Below, piece after piece: positions 7,982 to 18,300 of a stretch of DNA of 64,000 bases. The position numbers were made by a program, and so were the translations under genes. The stretch lies in assembly GCA_947501615.1 (NCBI GenBank), contig CANMWK010000008.1, positions 62,001-126,000 on the forward strand, given 5' to 3'. Position 1 is the stretch's first letter, and each line of letters starts with the position of its first letter. The notes beneath the pieces are model-generated. The model was given only the letters and a program-made list of their open reading frames with translations, was not told where the DNA came from and did not search any database. Source of the stretch: an uncultured Tenacibaculum sp. (GTDB lineage Bacteria; Bacteroidota; Bacteroidia; Flavobacteriales; Flavobacteriaceae).

Positions 7982-10729
7982 TTATGTTTTCTTTTTTCTT
8001 TTAAAAAAGAAAAAACTTAAACTGGAAATTAGTAGTACTAAAGTGAATACTATTAATTTCCATTTTTTGTTGAGGTAAGAATCTTTTAGGGCTATAGTCG
8101 CTGGATCACCAATTAAGATATTTCCACCCCAATAGTAAGGTGAGGCTTCGGTACCTTGATGGTTTTTTAAATAGTTTAGTTTTGCTTGTCTTAAGGCTTT
8201 AGATTTTGACATCCCTTCTTTCAGTTGCTCATAAAAAGATACCATAATTTCAGCATTTGCTTTATCGTTGGCTGTCCATAAGCTAGATACTACACTTTTT
8301 GCACCCCCATAGAAAAAACCTCTAGCTAAACTCATCATGCCTTCTCCTAATTGTTGTTTTCCTAAAGAAGTTTTACATGCACTTAAAGTTACCAAATCAT
8401 GCTGATTTTTATACCCATACAATTCTTGTAATGATAATTTAGCATCAGCAAAAGCAAGCCAGGGATCTGATTGTGTGCCAACTTCAGCATGGGTAGCTAA
8501 ATGCAATGCCTTGTAATTTCCTCCTTCTTGTAAAAAATTAGTTTTTGTAGCTTGTTGTTCTAACAACACATTGCCTGATAAAAGGTTTTGTAAACTATTA
8601 GCTTCTGTATTGGTATATTGTAATGTTGGCAACTGCAAGGCTTTGAAATTCACAGGAGCTATACCTAAAAAGTTTGATATCGCTTTTCTTGTTAGTGCAT
8701 TATTATTTTCTAAATACGATATAGAATAGGCATAACTAATTTCTACTTCTTTAATTAAATAACTATCAACTTTTTCTGATGTAGTTAAAGCTTCAAAAGA
8801 AACTTCTTGTAATCGATAATCGGGTATAATTATTAACTGTTTATCTTTTATTTGCTGAAAAACATATTCTGGAACTAGTTTTTTAAATATTGTATTTGCT
8901 ACTGAAGCATATGCTTTTTGTTGAGCTACAGTTACAAACTTTTGAGTGACTAAATCTTGAAATTGCTTTATGTTTTCTGGCAGTTCTTTTGCTCCTTGTA
9001 TTTCAAAAAGTAATGGGTTTTCTTTACCTAAAAGTAATCCGTAGGCTTTTTCGTCTGTAGTAATATACTGTAGAAAAAGAGTGTTTTGTTTTTTACGTAT
9101 TTCCGTCGCCTTCTTAAAGGATATAATAGGGATTTCCTTTTTATACTTTCCGTATTCTGGATAGGCAATGACTAATGAATCTACAAACGTTGCATAAGCT
9201 CTTTTCGACAAATACAACTGTCGTTGTAAACTATCTTTTTGGTTTTCTTTTACTACTGTTATACCTTGTAATTGACTTTCTACTGTATTAATCTTGTTTT
9301 TTAATTTGAATTCTTTATTGGCTAATGGTAAAGGTAATTTTGCATTTTTAATTGCCTGATAATTGGAGATATCTTCTAACAATAAAATCGCTTTATTTTT
9401 CTCCATAAAATAAAAAGCTTCTTCGGGCTTGTCCAACAAAGAACAAACTTCTACAGCTCCTAAATACAAAGAAGCGCCGTGCTCTCTCCAATATAATTTA
9501 GATTTGATTTCGGTACTCTCAAAACGAATAATATCAATCAATTTATCTGCTGTTTTAAAGGTTTGTAGCGCGTATTCTAAATATTCTTTATTTTTATCAG
9601 CCTTATAAAACTGTATCCACCCATTTGCTTTTTGAGTGAGATGGTGCAATAAATAATATTTTTGTTGTACTGATTCTAATACTTCTACAGGAAGTTTTTG
9701 TTCTAAATCAAGATCTGCCTTAACTAATATGTTTATTGCTTTTTGGTATTCTTTTAATCCTAGTTCAAACTCTAGTTTCTCAATATATAAATCTCCTTTG
9801 TTTTCGTAAGGATGTGTAAAATCCTTTTTGTAGACTATAGCTTTATCAAAATAGAAAATAGCTTTATCATAAACTTCTAACTTTGAATAGGCCTGACCTA
9901 AACTATTATAAAGTTTAGCTATATCTTCACGATCTATTTCAGAAATATGCTCTAATATTCTATTAAAGTATAGTATCGATTTTTTGTAATAACCATTTTC
10001 TAATAAACGGTTTCCTTCGTTTTGATATAACATATTATGATATATTGTTCTACCAGTACTATAAATAGATAACAAAGAGTCTACTTTTTCTAAATCTCTT
10101 TTTATTCTTTTAGAGTATTTCTGTCTACTCATCTCAGAATAAACTCTAGCTCTACCTAAATATCCACCTACAAGCCATTCTTGATAAATAGTGTTTTCTT
10201 TAAAAGATTTTGAGATCAAAAAATCTAAGTTCGAAATCGATCTTTGGTAATCTCCATTAATTCTATATATGTCAGCCAACTCGTCTAAAGCAAAAAATGT
10301 CTTTTCATCTACTTCTGGGATATCTTTGATTTGTTGATAACAATCCATTGCTTCATAATTATTCCCTTTTTTTAAATAGAAAAAGCCCAAATTATATAAT
10401 GATTTTTTTAATGACTTTTTTGAAGCTTTATTCTCTTTTTTTAATTGAACTGCTTGTTTTGTGTAAGCTATAGCGTTATCAAGATTTATCTTCTCTTTTT
10501 GTCGATTTTTATACCACCATTTTCCATATTCATGATAACATTCCGCTAACTCTAAGGGTAATAATTTATTTTGATGTGTTTCTAAAAACATATGGGCTTT
10601 ATGTATGACAATACTATCATAAGCTTTGGAAGTTAGTATCACTTTTAAACTGTCTAAACTTTGTGCTTTGCAAAAAAAAGTAGTTGATAGTATACTACAG
10701 CATAGTAATAAAAAAGTTCTGGATTTCAT
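7982..10729 (-). CDS. Membrane-anchored TPR-CHAT domain protease
   Basis: This 915-residue protein has an N-terminal signal peptide (ends CKAQ), a long run of TPR-like helical repeats (about residues 55-470), a linker, and a C-terminal CHAT domain (about 560-880) of the caspase/separase clan. The putative dyad is intact: His747 in LHLATHAE and Cys785 in LSACKTSLG, followed by the usual GEGMMSLARGFFYGGA and final YYWGGNILIGDP motifs. A single C-terminal membrane helix and a KRKKK tail should anchor it in the inner membrane with the protease in the periplasm. It follows the subtilase gene by 107 bases with no terminator seen between, so the two are probably cotranscribed. The substrate is unknown. 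Confidence 0.9.
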   Translation of the reverse strand: MKSRTFLLLCCSILSTTFFCKAQSLDSLKVILTSKAYDSIVIHKAHMFLETHQNKLLPLELAECYHEYGKWWYKNRQKEKINLDNAIAYTKQAVQLKKENKASKKSLKKSLYNLGFFYLKKGNNYEAMDCYQQIKDIPEVDEKTFFALDELADIYRINGDYQRSISNLDFLISKSFKENTIYQEWLVGGYLGRARVYSEMSRQKYSKRIKRDLEKVDSLLSIYSTGRTIYHNMLYQNEGNRLLENGYYKKSILYFNRILEHISEIDREDIAKLYNSLGQAYSKLEVYDKAIFYFDKAIVYKKDFTHPYENKGDLYIEKLEFELGLKEYQKAINILVKADLDLEQKLPVEVLESVQQKYYLLHHLTQKANGWIQFYKADKNKEYLEYALQTFKTADKLIDIIRFESTEIKSKLYWREHGASLYLGAVEVCSLLDKPEEAFYFMEKNKAILLLEDISNYQAIKNAKLPLPLANKEFKLKNKINTVESQLQGITVVKENQKDSLQRQLYLSKRAYATFVDSLVIAYPEYGKYKKEIPIISFKKATEIRKKQNTLFLQYITTDEKAYGLLLGKENPLLFEIQGAKELPENIKQFQDLVTQKFVTVAQQKAYASVANTIFKKLVPEYVFQQIKDKQLIIIPDYRLQEVSFEALTTSEKVDSYLIKEVEISYAYSISYLENNNALTRKAISNFLGIAPVNFKALQLPTLQYTNTEANSLQNLLSGNVLLEQQATKTNFLQEGGNYKALHLATHAEVGTQSDPWLAFADAKLSLQELYGYKNQHDLVTLSACKTSLGKQQLGEGMMSLARGFFYGGAKSVVSSLWTANDKANAEIMVSFYEQLKEGMSKSKALRQAKLNYLKNHQGTEASPYYWGGNILIGDPATIALKDSYLNKKWKLIVFTLVLLISSLSFFFFKRKKKT

Positions 10730-10836
10730 GTTTTAAAAATAGGAAATCTAGAACTTTATAAAACTGATTGCAAAAAAAATTCGTTTTACTGGTTTTTCAG
10801 CAATGAATCTTTCTTGTATACAATCTACTATAGTGC

Positions 10837-12201
10837 TTATGGTCGCATAGGCACACTGCTTCTGTAAAGCCCAGAAAGCAAGATTTTATTACTATAAATT
10901 TTCCCGCCAAAACTACTAGACGTATAGGCTGTTTTTAGTATTTCTTCTTTTAAATGACTTGGTCTTGTAAACTCATTATAATAAATAGCTGCTGCTCTAG
11001 CAGTAACTTCTGCACAAGCATAAGATGTACCATTAAAATAATATGTTTTACCATTAAAAATTAATCTATGACTGAATCTTGCTGCCAAATCAACATTTTG
11101 CTTTCCGAAATTAGACAGTACATCTAATGCAAAACCATTGACTACCTGTGTACTCTCTTCTGGATGTGCAAAAGCATATTCTGCAACATACTGATACCCT
11201 GCTACTGAAATAATATTAGGAAGATTATACCCAGAAGGAAAATGATTATTCCCTATTTTATCTGTGTTTACCCCTTTATTCCCTGAAGAAGTAATTAAAA
11301 ATAAGCGATCTGAAGCATCATTTAAAATAGTTTCAAAAATCGATTGGTTCTTTAAATCATAAAATCCAAAGCTAGCATTTACCTGAAGTGTAATGTTCTT
11401 TTTAGCTAGATATTGTAAACCACAAACTACATTAAAATACGTTCCTTTACCTTCATGATCAAACACCTTAACAGGTAATATTTGATATAATATATCTTCT
11501 CTATCTAGGTTGTCCATTATAATCTTAGTTGTTGCTGTACCATGTCCATGATCGTCCATAGAATCATAATCTTTATTTACAAAATCCCAGCCCGAAATTT
11601 CTGTATTTTCACAATTGTCAGCATCTACGCTTTTGTATAAAAAAGGCTCATCAAAAAAATCATAAGCCACTCCTGTGTCTAAAACCGCAATATTTACAGC
11701 ATCTGGTGAATTATGAGCTACCACCCATTCTGATATTGGTGGGGTTTGTACCATATTAATTCTATGATCTTGTACATAAATCCAAAAATTATGATCACCC
11801 TCTACTCCAGCTTCTCCTGATTTTTTTTTGAATTCTGCTACTAAATCTTCTATTCCAATAAAACGAGAGTCTGTAGGAACAATAGTCCATAGTTCTACAC
11901 TATCATCATCGCAATTACAGGTTTCTATCTTTCTTATATCAAAATAATACTTTTCCTTTAAAGCTCCTTTTATAGAATCTTTATATTTAATATTTGGATT
12001 TTCCTTCTTGTACTTAATTACAATTTGATCTTTTATTATGTTAGGTGCCAAAGCACTTTTAACAACCTTACTTAACAGTGTTGGGCTTTCGTTTCCTTGC
12101 TCTTCATTTACAATTTTTTCATTAGAAAACAGCTCTTCATCTGCACAAGACCCTAAACATATTAGTGTTAGTATTGCTATTATTTTTGTGAAATTTTTCA
12201 T
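10837..12201 (-). CDS. Subtilisin-like (S8) serine protease lipoprotein
   Basis: Numbered from the ATG at 12201, this 454-residue protein has a lipobox (CLGSC, Cys19), a propeptide-like region, and an S8 domain with a complete triad: Asp175 (AVLDTG), His220 (GHGTATT), oxyanion Asn308 (SSGN) and Ser393 (GTSYACA). The frame is open to an earlier ATG at 12261, but that would precede the predicted transcription start and spoil the lipoprotein signal, so 12201 is preferred. It is divergent from the ECF sigma gene and lies upstream of the CHAT protease gene, which suggests a two-protease envelope system. It may equally mature exported proteins generally. Confidence 0.9.
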   Translation of the reverse strand: MKNFTKIIAILTLICLGSCADEELFSNEKIVNEEQGNESPTLLSKVVKSALAPNIIKDQIVIKYKKENPNIKYKDSIKGALKEKYYFDIRKIETCNCDDDSVELWTIVPTDSRFIGIEDLVAEFKKKSGEAGVEGDHNFWIYVQDHRINMVQTPPISEWVVAHNSPDAVNIAVLDTGVAYDFFDEPFLYKSVDADNCENTEISGWDFVNKDYDSMDDHGHGTATTKIIMDNLDREDILYQILPVKVFDHEGKGTYFNVVCGLQYLAKKNITLQVNASFGFYDLKNQSIFETILNDASDRLFLITSSGNKGVNTDKIGNNHFPSGYNLPNIISVAGYQYVAEYAFAHPEESTQVVNGFALDVLSNFGKQNVDLAARFSHRLIFNGKTYYFNGTSYACAEVTARAAAIYYNEFTRPSHLKEEILKTAYTSSSFGGKIYSNKILLSGLYRSSVPMRP

Positions 12202-12248
12202 AATCATTATGTTTTTTAATTCTGTTATTATGTCATTGTTTGCTAAAA

Positions 12249-12276
12249 GGAAGGCAAACATATAAAAAGGTTACCC
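12249..12276 (-). promoter_or_regulatory. Candidate ECF sigma promoter of the subtilase-CHAT operon
   Basis: On the minus strand GGGTAACC (12276 to 12269) is followed 16 bases later by TTCC (12252 to 12249), matching the sites at 6312 and 7663. A start site just past the second block would give a leader of about 40 bases to the ATG at 12201. Confidence 0.55.
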
Positions 12277-12363
12277 CATTTTTTTTATTAATTGAAGGGT
12301 TTAGTGAAACTCCTCAATCTAGCTAAGGGTTTATCCCTTATTCCAAAAAGTTTATTTCCTTTA

Positions 12364-12393
12364 TTGTATACTGTTTAATATCTGTTAATTTTG
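12364..12393 (+). promoter_or_regulatory. Housekeeping-type Bacteroidota promoter of the ECF sigma gene
   Basis: TTG at 12364-12366, a 19-base spacer and TAATTTTG (TAnnTTTG) at 12386-12393 match the sigma-ABfr consensus. The sigma gene ATG is 35 bases downstream. The GGGTAACC motif is absent here on this strand, so the sigma gene does not obviously activate itself. Confidence 0.65.
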
Positions 12394-12428
12394 TCTGTAC
12401 AACCAGAATCAACTACTTTTAAGTTTAT

Positions 12429-12989
12429 ATGAATACTAACTATTTTTTGCAAAGTTTACGTAACGGAGATAATTTGGGAATTCGTAAAATTTATCAAGAG
12501 TTATACCCAAAAGTTAGAAGTTTTATACTAAAAAGAGATGGAAATGAAGACGATGCTAAAGATATTATGCAGAAAGCCCTTATACAGTTATCTGTAAGAG
12601 CTCAAGATAAAAACTTCCAATTTACCTCTAGTTTTGAAGGCTATTTTATTACGATATGTAAAAATTTATGGATTCGAGAGGTGAAAAAATCAAAACTTAG
12701 GGTAACCAATGATGGTGTTATTGATCTAGTAAGTGACGATATGGAGATAGCAATGAGCGTTCATGAGCAGGAAAAATGGGAACTTTTTCAGGAAAAACTA
12801 AATGAAGTTTCTGAAAATTGTAGCGAATTACTAAAGCTTTTTTTTAATAAAGTGTCCTATAAAAAAATTGCGGAGCTAAAAAATTATGCTACCGTAAATA
12901 CCGTAAAGCAACGCATTTTTAAGTGTAAATCGAAGCTTAAAGAAGCCATTCAATCTGACCAGCGTTACCAACAATTAAAGTACCTCTAA
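12429..12989 (+). CDS. ECF-type RNA polymerase sigma factor
   Basis: This 186-residue protein has region 2 (about residues 15-85, with DAKDIMQKAL and a helix ending in the typical WIREVKKSK) and region 4 (about 125-180, helix-turn-helix around YKKIAELKNYATVNTVKQRIFKCKSKLKEA). It belongs to the Bacteroidota ECF group with short region 1-2 linkers. The anti-sigma-like gene starts 12 bases after its stop, so the two form one operon. Divergent placement next to the subtilase gene, together with three matching motifs upstream of nearby genes, suggests a local regulon. The signal is unknown. Confidence 0.93.
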   Translation: MNTNYFLQSLRNGDNLGIRKIYQELYPKVRSFILKRDGNEDDAKDIMQKALIQLSVRAQDKNFQFTSSFEGYFITICKNLWIREVKKSKLRVTNDGVIDLVSDDMEIAMSVHEQEKWELFQEKLNEVSENCSELLKLFFNKVSYKKIAELKNYATVNTVKQRIFKCKSKLKEAIQSDQRYQQLKYL

Positions 12990-13001
12990 AATTAAAAATT
13001 A

Positions 13002-13814
13002 ATGAACTATACTGATACTATAGAAAAGTTTCTCAATAACGAGATGAATGATGAGGAAAAAGCATTATTCTTAGCAGAAATGGAACGTAATGAAACCTTA
13101 AAAAATGCTGTTGAGACTTATGAAGAAATGAGCGTTTTTTATGATGATAACGATTGGGAAATACTTGAAAATCCTAAAAAACACTCCAAAGTGAAGCAAT
13201 CTTTAGATTTTCTTCATAGTAATAAGGGACAAAACATTAAATCTATAATACAACAAGAAGAAGATTATTATTTTGCTGAAACTCCAAAAACTAAAAAAGG
13301 CATTCTAAAAATAATCACAACCCTAAGTTCTGTTGCTGCTCTTTTTCTGGTAGGAATGCTTATATTCAAGAATTTTGGCAATTCGAGTACCCTTGAATTA
13401 TACAGTGAATATAATAATAATTGGGAAGAACTTCCTTCGTTAACCGTAAGAGGTAACACGGATATGTTTACTGAAATAGAAACTTCATTTAAACAAAAAG
13501 AATATCAAAAATCGTTAACTCTAATCAACAACGTTCTAAAAGAAGACACAAAAACTACCGATCCTCAATTATTATTATATTTGGGTATTTCACAATTAGA
13601 ACTAGATAAAAATAAAGCGGCAATACAAACTTTTACACAACTATTACAAAGTAATACTTTAGATGCTTTTAAAGCACATTGGTATTTAGCACTTTCTTAT
13701 CTTAAGTTAGATAATACAACATTGGCAACACAGGAACTACAATTTTTACTAGCTGATGATAAAAACTTTAAGGATGTTGAAGCTAAAAAAATATTGGAGC
13801 AGATTAAAGAATAA
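13002..13814 (+). CDS. Membrane protein with TPR tail, probable anti-sigma factor
   Basis: This 270-residue protein has a cytoplasmic acidic N-terminal part (about 100 residues, beginning with a helical IEKFLNNEMNDEEKALF segment typical of Bacteroidota anti-sigma proteins), one membrane helix (about residues 105-123, SSVAALFLVGMLIF), and a periplasmic part with three TPR-like helix pairs. The sigma gene lies directly upstream. Such single-pass partners of ECF sigmas usually hold the sigma until a periplasmic signal, often proteolysis, releases it. There is no HxxxCxxC zinc motif. The anti-sigma role is inferred from architecture and operon position. Confidence 0.8.
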   Translation: MNYTDTIEKFLNNEMNDEEKALFLAEMERNETLKNAVETYEEMSVFYDDNDWEILENPKKHSKVKQSLDFLHSNKGQNIKSIIQQEEDYYFAETPKTKKGILKIITTLSSVAALFLVGMLIFKNFGNSSTLELYSEYNNNWEELPSLTVRGNTDMFTEIETSFKQKEYQKSLTLINNVLKEDTKTTDPQLLLYLGISQLELDKNKAAIQTFTQLLQSNTLDAFKAHWYLALSYLKLDNTTLATQELQFLLADDKNFKDVEAKKILEQIKE

Positions 13815-13916
13815 GATACCATAATGTAAACTAACAGACTATTCCTTAGGAACTCTATATTTTTCAATACAAAAAATTAATACTAAGACAGTATTCAAAA
13901 ATACAACACCTAATAA

Positions 13917-15113
13917 TCAAGCCTCTAAAACGGCTTTATTTTTAAAATCTTTTATTTTATTTTTTCTCTTTTTTCTCCAATTATAATGCACAGCTATTTG
14001 CCCTAATTGAAATATAATTTTAAAAGAATCTTTCATTGATAATTTTGAACCATCTGCGTGAATCCATCTTTTTAAAGGCTGTTCACATAATATCTCTTTA
14101 GCTTTCTTCAAACCATAATGTAAAGTTACCCTTCTAAAAATTTCAACATCAAAGATCCATTTTGACACAAACTTGTCTTGAAAAGAGATTTTGATAACAT
14201 CTCTATGAAAAATCTTTGCACCACATTGCGTGTCTTTAAAATCCATTGAAAGAATTTTTCTAATAATAAAATTAATAGTTTGACTAATAATTTTCCTAGC
14301 TGATTCTTTGGTAATATTAGCCCCCATTCGGCTAATTCTTGAACCGCTAACTATTTTGTAGTTCGAATTTTCTATTGTAGAAACTAAATCATCAAAATCT
14401 CTTAAATCTGTTGATAAATCGGCATCTAAGAAACCAATATAATCTAACCCTTCTTCTTTAAGCATGTGTAGCATACCTTGTCGTACTGCTTCTGCTTTAC
14501 CTCCATTCTTTTCACAATCATATACCGTGATGGCATCCTCCCTTCCTTTTCTTATCTCTTGTAAAACGGCTAATGTATTATCTTTACTCCCATCATTTAC
14601 AAAACATAGATGGTAACCTGTATTTTTATCTATAAAGTTGGTAAATTCTTTACTCAATAATCGCTTTTCTTCATTATAACACGGAATAACTACACCTACA
14701 CATCTCTTTTGAATGATTGCTTCATCATATTTTTTTGTTTTAGTAGCATTTGCAGGTGTTCCTAATATTTTTTTTACTCGTGTACAAACTTCAGATAAAC
14801 TTAATGGTTTCTTCATATAATCTTCCACTCCTAACTCAAAACCTTGCGTAATTATATCATTATCTGTGTTACCAGACAATACCATGATTGGCGTATCTGA
14901 TTTATCATAAAGCCGAATATATTTTACAATTTCAATTCCCGAAAGTCCTGGCATATTAATGTCTACAATTACTAAATCGGGCTTAATTCTATCATATAAG
15001 GCAACCCCTCTATTCGCATCTGTTTCGGTATACACTTCGTAACCTAACTCTTTCAATCTATTTTCTAATGGAATTAAGACTAATCTTTGATCGTCTATAG
15101 CTACTATTTTCAT
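13917..15113 (-). CDS. Response-regulator receiver fused to an ALG5-like GT2 glycosyltransferase
   Basis: This 398-residue protein has two domains. Residues 1-118 are a receiver (acidic pair D7-D8, phospho-acceptor D51 in VDINMPG, Ser80, K102 before Pro). Residues about 136-380 are a GT-A family 2 transferase: VIPCYNEE, FVNDGSKDNT, NGGKAEAVRQGM, the DxD-type FLDADLSTD, DTQCGAKIF and a late GSKLS. The last motifs resemble polyprenyl/dolichyl-phosphate glucosyltransferases. There are no membrane helices. The expected product is a polyprenyl-phosphate sugar, which the divergent GT-C-like protein could use. A receiver fused directly to such an enzyme implies control of sugar donor supply by phosphorylation; this is inference. 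Confidence 0.88.
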   Translation of the reverse strand: MKIVAIDDQRLVLIPLENRLKELGYEVYTETDANRGVALYDRIKPDLVIVDINMPGLSGIEIVKYIRLYDKSDTPIMVLSGNTDNDIITQGFELGVEDYMKKPLSLSEVCTRVKKILGTPANATKTKKYDEAIIQKRCVGVVIPCYNEEKRLLSKEFTNFIDKNTGYHLCFVNDGSKDNTLAVLQEIRKGREDAITVYDCEKNGGKAEAVRQGMLHMLKEEGLDYIGFLDADLSTDLRDFDDLVSTIENSNYKIVSGSRISRMGANITKESARKIISQTINFIIRKILSMDFKDTQCGAKIFHRDVIKISFQDKFVSKWIFDVEIFRRVTLHYGLKKAKEILCEQPLKRWIHADGSKLSMKDSFKIIFQLGQIAVHYNWRKKRKNKIKDFKNKAVLEA

Positions 15114-15347
15114 AATTTGAGGTTTTATGATTCAACAACCTCTTAAAAATAACACATAATTCGCTTAAAAAGAAATAATTACTACTTAAAATGAGATTTT
15201 CTATTGACGAATAGCAATTTACTATTGTCCAACAAATTTTAAAGATTCTCTAAATAAATTATATTTATAGTATCATTACTATTCTAGGTTGATAATAAGA
15301 TTGCTATACTAACAGTAAAACAATCTTTTCTCTGAAATTTCGGATAG

Positions 15348-18300
15348 TTGTCTTATATTATAAGAAAATTTAACACCTTATTTGTGAAAAATGTTTCTAA
15401 TAAATATTTAATAGCTGCTTTGCTACTGTGTATAGTATTTCATGGTAGTACAGTATTTTTTACTTTAGAAACTACCTATGATGCATTAATTCATTTATTT
15501 TTTGCAAATCATTATGCAGAGCATTGGTTTGAACATTGGAGTACTAAGTGGTATACTGGGTTTTCTATCATGGGATATCCTCCCCTAGTACATCAATCTA
15601 TAGGAGCGTTGTCACTAATTGGTGGATTAAAATTTGGGCTTTTTACAGTAGCCATATTAAGTGCTGTTTTATTTGTTACTGGGGTGTACAGATATTCATT
15701 ATTAATTACGGCAAACACAAAAGCTTCTGGGTATGCCGCTATATTAGCTGTATTTTCATCATCTTTTGTTGAAACACTTCATATTTTTGGTCAACTACCC
15801 AGTATCATGGGAATTTCTATTTTAATGCATGCATTACCAGAAATATATTCATGGTTAAAAACTGGAACTTACAAATACTTATTCACCTCCCTTTCTTTAA
15901 TTACAGTGACAGTAACCTCACATCATGTAACTCCTATTTTTGGAATGGTATTTTTTATTCTACCCCTAGTAGGTATGGTAATCATGGATACTGCAAGAGA
16001 ACAAGTAAACTCGTATAAAGAAGTAACACTAAAATTATTTTTAACCATTTTTAAAAAGCAATTTAAACGAAACATCACTTTTGTGCTTACTGTTGTATTT
16101 TTAATTGTTGTTTGTATTTTACCGTATTGGATAAACTCTAAGAAAAACCCGATAACCCAAGTACCTATTCCTCATGGGTCTAGAGATAATTTTCTAGAAG
16201 TATTATCTTCTGGATTGGTGTTTTTCTTAATTCCTTGGGGTGTATTACTTTTTTTACTTCCTTATTTTATCTATCGATATTTTAGTAAACGATATTTGTT
16301 TTTTGGGTTATGTTTTGTAATGTTAATCATACTTGGAACAGGGGGAACCACTCCTATTCCTAAATTACTTTTAGGAGATAATGCTTTTAATATTTTAACC
16401 TTAGATCGTTTCACACTTTGGGCATCTATAATGTCATTACCTTTATTTGGTGAGTTCGCCTACCGATTTGTTGAAGGTGATTTAAAACAACGTATTCAAC
16501 AAAGGTTCGGAGCAGTATATCATAGAGTCATTGGCGGTTTTTTAGCCGTTATTTTTCTGTTTTTTACTGTTTTTACATTAAGCTTAGGATATTTTCGCCC
16601 TTCACAACCACAAAAAATCAATATGCTTCCGATTGTAAATTTCTTAAATCAAGATCAACACGATCAGTGGCGATATTTAACCTTAGGTTTTGGAGATCAA
16701 ATGGCTTGGCTTTCCGCTCAAACTAATGCCACTACTGTAGACGGAAATTATCATTCTGCAAGACGCTTACCAGAGCTTACTACACGACCTATCGAACGTT
16801 TAGAAAATTCAAAGTTTAAAGGTGTAGCCGGAATAGGATCTTTACAACAGTTCTTAACTGTTCCTGAAAAATACAACCTTAAATATATTTTCTCTAATGA
16901 TAAATTTTATGATCCTATTTTATATTTCTGTGGTTGGCAACGTCTACCTCAATTAGAAAATGGAATTATGGTTTGGGAGCGATTAAATATTCCTCCTTTA
17001 CCTTCAGTTTTACAAAGAGATGAAGTACCCGATTGGCAAAAAATACTTTGGGGTATTATTCCATTTTCTACAGTAATTTTAGCTTTTATTTTTAATATTA
17101 TTCCTCTTTTTAAAAATGGTTTACGACTGAAACCTAAAGTAATTCCCGATTATTTTAAATTCAAAAATAATTTCACATCTTTTTCTAAAATAGTTTTACA
17201 AATATCTCATGCATGGTCTGCTTTTTTAATTCTCTTTTTATGTTACGGCATGTATCTTTTTTATCTTAAAAACGATACACAACGAACTCCAGAAAACGTA
17301 ATTATTAGTTATTATAATTCCTTAGATTTTAAAGAATTTGAAAAGGCATACCAATTACTCGATCCTAAAAGTGAGTTGAGCTTAGCGCAATATATGCTAG
17401 AAATTGCTGTAACCGATGGTTTATTAAGTTCTTATGCCAAGTTAGATGCTTTGCATACTTCAATACTAAAAATTACAGATAGTGTCGCTTCAATGCAAGT
17501 AGATAGTAAATGGATTACTCCTCTTGAAAAAATTAACAAAACCGAGTTTAAAACCTTAATTAAACGAAATAAAAATTGGTTTTTAGTTCCTGAAAAAAAA
17601 GATGTTGATTTACCTCCAGATCAATTGTATTTAAAAAATAACACAGCATATTTTAATCAAGGAAGAAAACGTATTACCACAGAACAAAGTTATCATGAAG
17701 ATATTTTAAAACAACCTGTTGTAGAAATTATAACAGCTAAATTGGTAAAGTATAACAATAGCTACGCTATTATTGGTGAGGTTCAAAATATTGACAATAC
17801 ACCTGCAGATATTATCATTAAAGGCACATTGTACAATGATGATAATAAGGAACTCGCTACCTACAATGCAAAGCATGTTGTAAAACACAAATTAATGCCT
17901 AAAGAAGTTAGTTCTTTTAAAATTAATTTTGAAGGTATTGCTTGGGCTAAAACTAAAGATGCTATTCCGAAAAAGTTCGATCCAGATGCATTTACTCCTG
18001 TAGCACTAGAAGAACAACCTACAAAATTTAATCTTCAATTAGCGGCCAATGTTTCTAACTCCGATTTATCTAAAGACCATGTACTTAGTCATATTAGTTT
18101 GAAAGATCAGAAGATAAATGGAACTGTTTTTAATAGTGGATTACAAGAAATTACTGTTCCACAGCTTTTATTCACCTATTATAACAAAAACAAGAAAATG
18201 ATTTGGGTAGATCATTTATATTTAAATCGAGGAATTAGACAACATAGAAAGCAATATTTTAGTTATACGTTATTAGAAAAATCTGATCTTAAAATTATTT

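Noticed and set aside
10837..12261. Start of the subtilase at 12261
   Set aside because: It would place the start codon at or upstream of the predicted promoter's -10 block and put 20 residues before a good lipoprotein signal.
12700..12707. GGGTAACC on the plus strand inside the sigma gene
   Set aside because: It lies within coding sequence, lacks the following TTT and the YTCC block, and faces no gene start.
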